A DNA stretch of 64,000 nucleotides, taken from assembly GCA_950295325.1 (NCBI GenBank), contig OX485806.1, positions 11,036,001 to 11,100,000 of the forward strand. Reading direction: 5' to 3'. The notes under the pieces were generated by a model, which saw only the letters and a list, made by a program, of their open reading frames with translations, searched no databases and was not told where the DNA came from. Origin of the DNA: Polytrichum commune. Taxonomy: Eukaryota > Streptophyta > Polytrichopsida > Polytrichales > Polytrichaceae. Within the stretch, counting starts at the first letter, position 1. Each line of letters begins with the position of its first letter. Shown in pieces: positions 59,493-64,000 of this stretch. Made by a program: the position numbers and the translations under genes.

Positions 59493-59723
59493 ACACTCAT
59501 AGTAAAATTTTGGAGAAACCTGTGATAACCACTTATTTTCAAGGGGGGTATTATCTTTGATAATTAGAATATTAGGAGTCCTTAAGGTAGGAAAAAAAAT
59601 ACTAAGATTAAATTTTTAATGCTCTTTTTGTAATTAGAAATCCAAAATGCATTCAATATTGAATACCTTATTTTTCTTACAGATTTATGATAACCTTTAA
59701 TTTATAGCCGAGGGGGGGGGGGG

Positions 59724-61690
59724 TGCATTGTGAATTGGCATTTTAACAATGGGATTGCATTGTTATGGTATGGCAAGAAGATGACACAATAGAAATTAAC
59801 TACACCAACACAATTGTAATGAAGAATGCAATGACTCTAAGAATGGCAGACCAAGCACGCCAACGGTTACAACAGAAGATGAGTTTAGGCTCTATGGAAG
59901 AGAACATTGTTGAGACAACCGACCCCCTTGGCTCACCCAAAACCCTAAAACCACAATTCATCTACATAATTAGACTAGATAGAAGCAATTTTCATCCATC
60001 CCATTTGAGCCTACATAATATTTAACTTAGGATACCCTTATTCAAGGCTATTTTCAATACAAATATAATAAAATTACACATGTTATGTTGCATGGTAATT
60101 TTATAATAAGAGGTTTCCAAAATGAATTCGCCCCTATATTTTACATAGAATTCTTGTAAATTTTCCCTCGAATGAATATTAAACACCCTATATTTTATCA
60201 CACGTCATTTCTAAAGTACTGCCAATGCCCCTCCCCCCCTAGGGTTGGTGTGAATTCATTTGTACAAATTTTTGGTTTTCATGTGAATTGAAATAAAGTG
60301 ACAACTAATACTTAGAATTTTTTTTTTGTTTTTTTTTTCTCTGCTTCTAGTGCCCTCATTTAAAATTTGGAGGGAGTGTGGGAGGATCTTTCCATTTTTA
60401 AGCAAGATTTGGTGCACTCCCTCTAAATTTTGAAAATGTGGTGTTTTCAATGAGGGATTTCACCTACGTCAAATTTTTACAATTCTTTTTTCTTGAGAAA
60501 TATCTCACGTTTATTTAGGTGTGCTTCTAATGATGGTAATTTCAGTTTCTAATTTTAGGTCAGTCAAAAGATAGGTTTTGGTTTGCAGTGAGCTTTACCT
60601 AGATCCATTGGCGATGCCCTAAGCGGGCATGACAATTTCCAATTTGATCCAATGTTCAAACAATGTTTGTGGAGTTGGAAGTGCGCACAATAGGGTCCCA
60701 TAGGTTCACTTACTTATCTTATTTCCATTGACAACCTAAAGTTGGAGTTGGCTTATGCCCTTTGTCATATCCTTCAAAGTGCTCAACCATTCGAGTTTCA
60801 ACCACAATTTCTTAGGCATGTTCTATACAAGTGCATTTCAAATTTTAGATATCAACACTAGGGTTGAACTGAACATGTTCTTCACATTTGTAGTAGTTGT
60901 GACATAATAGGTGGATTTGTAGGAATAGAAAGAGGAAAGATCAAGTCAAGAGGAGGAGATAATCTATTTGTCTACACATGGTTGGGTTGCCGATGTAAGT
61001 GATCTCCAGCCTCGAGCATTTTTCCTTGTCAATGAAGCAATGGATTGATTACATGTATTGGCCATGCACCCTCAAATAATCCCATTTATGCTACTACCAC
61101 TATGCTCCTTTGGATCGACCTCTTCTGCAATTCCATTTCGGGATTCAAGTGAAACTACTATGCTTGATCTATTGATGCCATGGTTGTCCTCCTTTCACAA
61201 TGCTATGAGCATGGATAAAAACCAAAGTGGAGTTGTTCAAGTATTTGAGAGGAATGGCATGAATTTGTAATATCACGATCACATAGTTAATGCAAATCCC
61301 CTTACTTAAGAGTTAGGACTTCTACATAACATAAAGACTTGCATCTTTATTACACGTAATCATAGAGCACAAGCCAAGATTTCCTTAAAGCATGCTTGTA
61401 ATGTCGTGGTTGCCGAGCTTTAAGTGCTTCTCTTGACTTGGTAGATCCTCAAATGAAAATGATTTGAATTCACTAACTTCCACATTCTATATCTTTTGCT
61501 ATGAGATCTCTTATCATCATCCACCTACCATTAGTCTCATACTCGTCAGAAGGCCCCTTGTACCAATATTGTGTTGTGTACTTAATTGTAGATATTTAAA
61601 TAATTTTTGGAGGTTAAAACTCAATACATAGCAACTTCTTATAACTTTGTTCATCAACATCAATTGGTTGTGAACAAGATTGAAGGTGCA
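59724..61690. other. No recognised gene
   Basis: Frames at 59765-60025 and 61058-61270 have no recognised motif. 60357-60440 holds an imperfect hairpin around GGAGGGAGTG and CACTCCCTC. Confidence 0.4.
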
Positions 61691-61693
61691 TAG

Positions 61694-61696
<3 letters not shown>

Positions 61697-61737
<41 letters not shown>
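61697..61737. repeat. AG microsatellite (about 20 units)
   Basis: Uninterrupted AG repeat. Confidence 0.95.
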
Positions 61738-61739
<2 letters not shown>

Positions 61740-61981
61740 CCTGGGTTTGCAAGGCAATAAATATTACCCATCATCGAATCCTACTCAAGGGGCTTGATCA
61801 ATTAGTGTATTTTTGTTTGAAGCTGAATGTCTCTAAATATATTTGATGAAAAACAATAATGATATTGCTAGTTCCAATTATATGGATGTGGTTTGAAATC
61901 AACCTTGTAGAACTTTCTTTTGTATGTTCACTCCAAACTAAGCATTTAAATTAAACCATATTTTGTTCAATACATCTTTGA

Positions 61982-62210
61982 CCAGGGGGTGGGCTCTTCG
62001 TTGGAAACCTAAATGAGGTGCGTGGGTCATTATGAAATTAACCCCCCTATAGACAAGAAGTTTATAGAGAGAACAAAAAATCAAACCCCATGCATGTGTA
62101 TCAACGGTATCCTAGAGTCGGACTCATATATTCATACTAAGTTTTTCAAATTTAATGTGATAAACGCCTCCACTACATATACAAAATATAAATCATGAAA
62201 TGAATAGGCC
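61982..62210 (+). repeat. Dispersed repeat, copy 2 of a pair
   Basis: It is collinear with 49964-50180 (GGAAACCTAAATGA, GTGGGTCATTATGAAAT, AGAAGTTTATAGAG, CATATACAAAATAT). Confidence 0.6.
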
Positions 62211-63007
62211 TTTATTACATATAAATTCCCACTTTCATTTTCTAGTGAGAAAGTCCTTGACCATTTTTCATTCATAGCATGTAACTCAACAATTGTGTCA
62301 AACAAACAAAGACAAGAGCACAAAAACTTAACCAAAATCTGAAGGGAGAAAACTAAAAATATCTAGAACCCAAATGCAAACCCTAACAAGAATGAACATG
62401 TAGGCATTGATGACTAGTACCATATGACAACAATGGATGACATGAATTGAATTAATAGAGTTTATTTATTTTCTATTTGTACAAACTAAAGAAAAAGAAT
62501 ACCTCTCCCTTATGTATGCCATGTACATTGATGCTTCAAGTAATTCCCTTTCTTACACTCATGTTTATTTCTACATGGTATGAAGAGTCCTCTCCCCCCC
62601 TTCCCTCCCTGGATATTTGATTTGCCTTGGAATTTTCACGCTTTAATTGGTCAATTTACAACTACATTCTTCCATTTGAGTACATACATATAGGGTAATA
62701 TCATAAACATTTGCTTATTATAAGAATAACCCTAAACATTTACTTATTATTATGATAATGATTCTTCAAACTGAAGATGAAGGGAATATTTTTAGTACCC
62801 CCTCCCACCCACCCATGTTACATATAGATATTCAATTAAACAACTTATAAATGGTCTCAACATCCAAATTCACTTTAATGTACAGTTGATAATATGAATC
62901 ATAATTTTAAAATAGATATTCCAATGTTATTTTGTTTTTGTTTTCCTCTACTAAAATCATATACGGCTGCCAACGGTTGGGTGGAACATTATAGAGCCTT
63001 TAATTGG
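62211..63007. other. Gene-free stretch
   Basis: Nothing recognised apart from short C-rich tracts near 62592-62606 and 62800-62815. Confidence 0.5.
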
Positions 63008-63009
63008 TA

Positions 63010-63290
63010 CTCCCTCCGTCCCAAAACGATTGTCCTACCTCCCGCATTTGTGTTGTCCCGAAATGATTGGCCGGTTTATCTGCCCAACTAGAAATTTCAG
63101 ACTCAAAGTCAAACATTTTTGCACCAGACTTTCATCATCAAGAAGTCTTTCGACACCGCAACTTTGGGGAGCGTTTTAGAGTTGTTGTTTTTATTTTAAG
63201 AGTCATGCTTAAAACTACTCACTCAATGATCAGCGGACCTTAATCTCGCCAAAGTTAAGAACACGGACACTCATTTTGGAATGGAAAGAG
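63010..63290. mobile_element. Stowaway MITE (Tc1/mariner), TA target duplication
   Basis: TA flanks 63008-63009 and 63291-63292. The left end CTCCCTCCGTCCCAAAAC is the classic Stowaway terminus. The reverse complement of the right end, CTCTTTCCATTCCAAAATGA, is its diverged partner. Inner parts also pair (GATTGTCC with GGACACTC). 281 bp, non-coding, as usual for the family. Confidence 0.9.
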
Positions 63291-63569
63291 TACCATTTTT
63301 AGTTAAATTAGTGTCTTAATGCTTCTTCTATAGAAGGTGGCGAGAGCAATGAACGGGGAGTACCGAACTTTAGTTACGAGCTAGCCGATATTTTTTAAAG
63401 ATTTCCGAATGAGTTTGCAATGATTCGGACGAGGTACCGACTTAAAATTAGAAAGGTCGGAAATTGACCGGTTGAAATGAGAAAATATCGGCAATATAGC
63501 CGGTTGAGGCATCATATTTTAGGATATTTACCGAGCCAATTTTTAAATTTTAGGCAAGTAGCCGAAGGG

Positions 63570-63726
63570 ATTAGGGATAGGGCGGTTTTTTTTACTAGGG
63601 TAATAGAGTTATCCTTTAATTCAAATGAGTTTGGTAGGGAGTTTCTTACAAAACCTTCCATGTTTGGCAAGCTTGAGGTGCATGCGTCTCTATTACCCTA
63701 GTAAAAAAAAATTCCCTATCCCTAAT
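63570..63726. mobile_element. Hairpin element with 39-bp inverted arms
   Basis: 63570-63608 (ATTAGGGATAGGG then a T run and ACTAGGGTAATAGAG) matches the reverse complement of 63688-63726 at 36 of 39 positions, around a 79-nt loop. It lies about 130 bp upstream of a candidate TATA box. A MITE or an inverted-repeat small-RNA locus would look like this. Confidence 0.65.
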
Positions 63727-63856
63727 ATTAGAGTCATAACTCATAAGGTTAAGATTCTAAGAACCATGAAGGCTAAGTAATTTAGGGAAGGTTCCGTTCA
63801 CAAGGCCGATTAGGGTTTTGAGCCGCTCTAAGCATCCAAGGACCCTCTGTCACGAG

Positions 63857-63863
63857 TATAAAG
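63857..63863 (+). promoter_or_regulatory. Candidate TATA box of a plus-strand gene beyond the window
   Basis: TATAAAG is followed by a CT-rich stretch (CTCACTCCTCCATCGGG, TTTCTCTCTGTG, GCTCTTCCGCTTCTGC) typical of plant 5' leaders. No ATG-led frame of length follows before the window ends at 64000, so the coding part is not visible. Confidence 0.5.
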
Positions 63864-64000
63864 AGCTGCAGTCCTTTCTGCAGAGTATCTCACTCCTCCA
63901 TCGGGATTTCTCTCTGTGTTGAATGCTCTCTGTACTGCTCTTCCGCTTCTGCTAGATTCATCTTCATTTGGGTGCGACACTGCGAAGAGGAGTTTGTGCT

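Noticed and set aside
60357-60440. Hairpin with GGAGGGAGTG / CACTCCCTC, considered as a second Stowaway MITE
   Set aside because: The motif is internal to the stem and not at TA-flanked ends. Pairing outside it is poor.
61058-61270. 70-codon open frame and faint protein-like traces at 60700-61270
   Set aside because: The traces are too interrupted and lack recognisable motifs to call a pseudogene.

Overview
The window looks like nuclear DNA of a land plant. It is AT-rich and gene-poor, has GT-AG introns, and carries two clearly plant-specific genes, a remorin and a tonoplast sugar transporter, among many small non-autonomous DNA transposons. Both proteins are fairly diverged from the angiosperm versions I know, so a lineage outside the core angiosperms is possible, but I cannot name the organism. 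No bacterial, organellar, rRNA or CRISPR feature was seen.

Both intact genes are on the minus strand. (1) A remorin gene (4744-7479, five coding exons, 202 residues) encodes a small plasma-membrane-associated coiled-coil protein. One of its introns appears to be GC-AG. A TATA candidate lies at 8391-8397. (2) A TST/TMT/MSSP-type tonoplast monosaccharide transporter gene (38446-43543, eight coding exons, 748 residues) has a candidate TATA box near 46170 and a leader region of about 2.6 kb. That leader region contains a diverged tandem duplication and probably an intron. At the right edge (63857 onward) a TATA box followed by a CT-rich leader suggests a plus-strand gene that begins beyond the window.

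The rest is mostly repeats. Families I could delimit from termini, target-site duplications or copy-to-copy comparison are: two pogo/Emigrant-like elements (17154-17713 and 46299-46736), two 660-bp hAT elements with 8-bp target duplications (30916-31575 and 48474-49133), one PIF/Harbinger-type element with TAA duplications (24549-25619), one Stowaway MITE (63010-63290), and a TA-flanked MITE inserted in another repeat (35880-36266). Less certain families include a palindromic CACTAAAT-ended MITE, a group with WAGGGNNNGTTTACA ends, and a dispersed family of about 330 bp with more than ten copies, one of them in an intron of the transporter gene.

Arrays and foldbacks include six copies of a ~244-bp unit (18144-19598), a ~245-bp array (1150-1765), a 3.3-kb foldback with arms over 1 kb (26093-29410), a smaller foldback (58040-58865), a perfect 25-bp hairpin (51224-51284) and a G-rich minisatellite (55975-56345). 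A decayed protein-coding remnant lies at 52190-53052.

The two genes share no evident pathway, and I found no convincing multi-gene novel system. The most unusual observations are nested transposons with identifiable empty sites, CpG-decay differences between repeat copies, the duplicated transporter leader and the GC-AG remorin intron.
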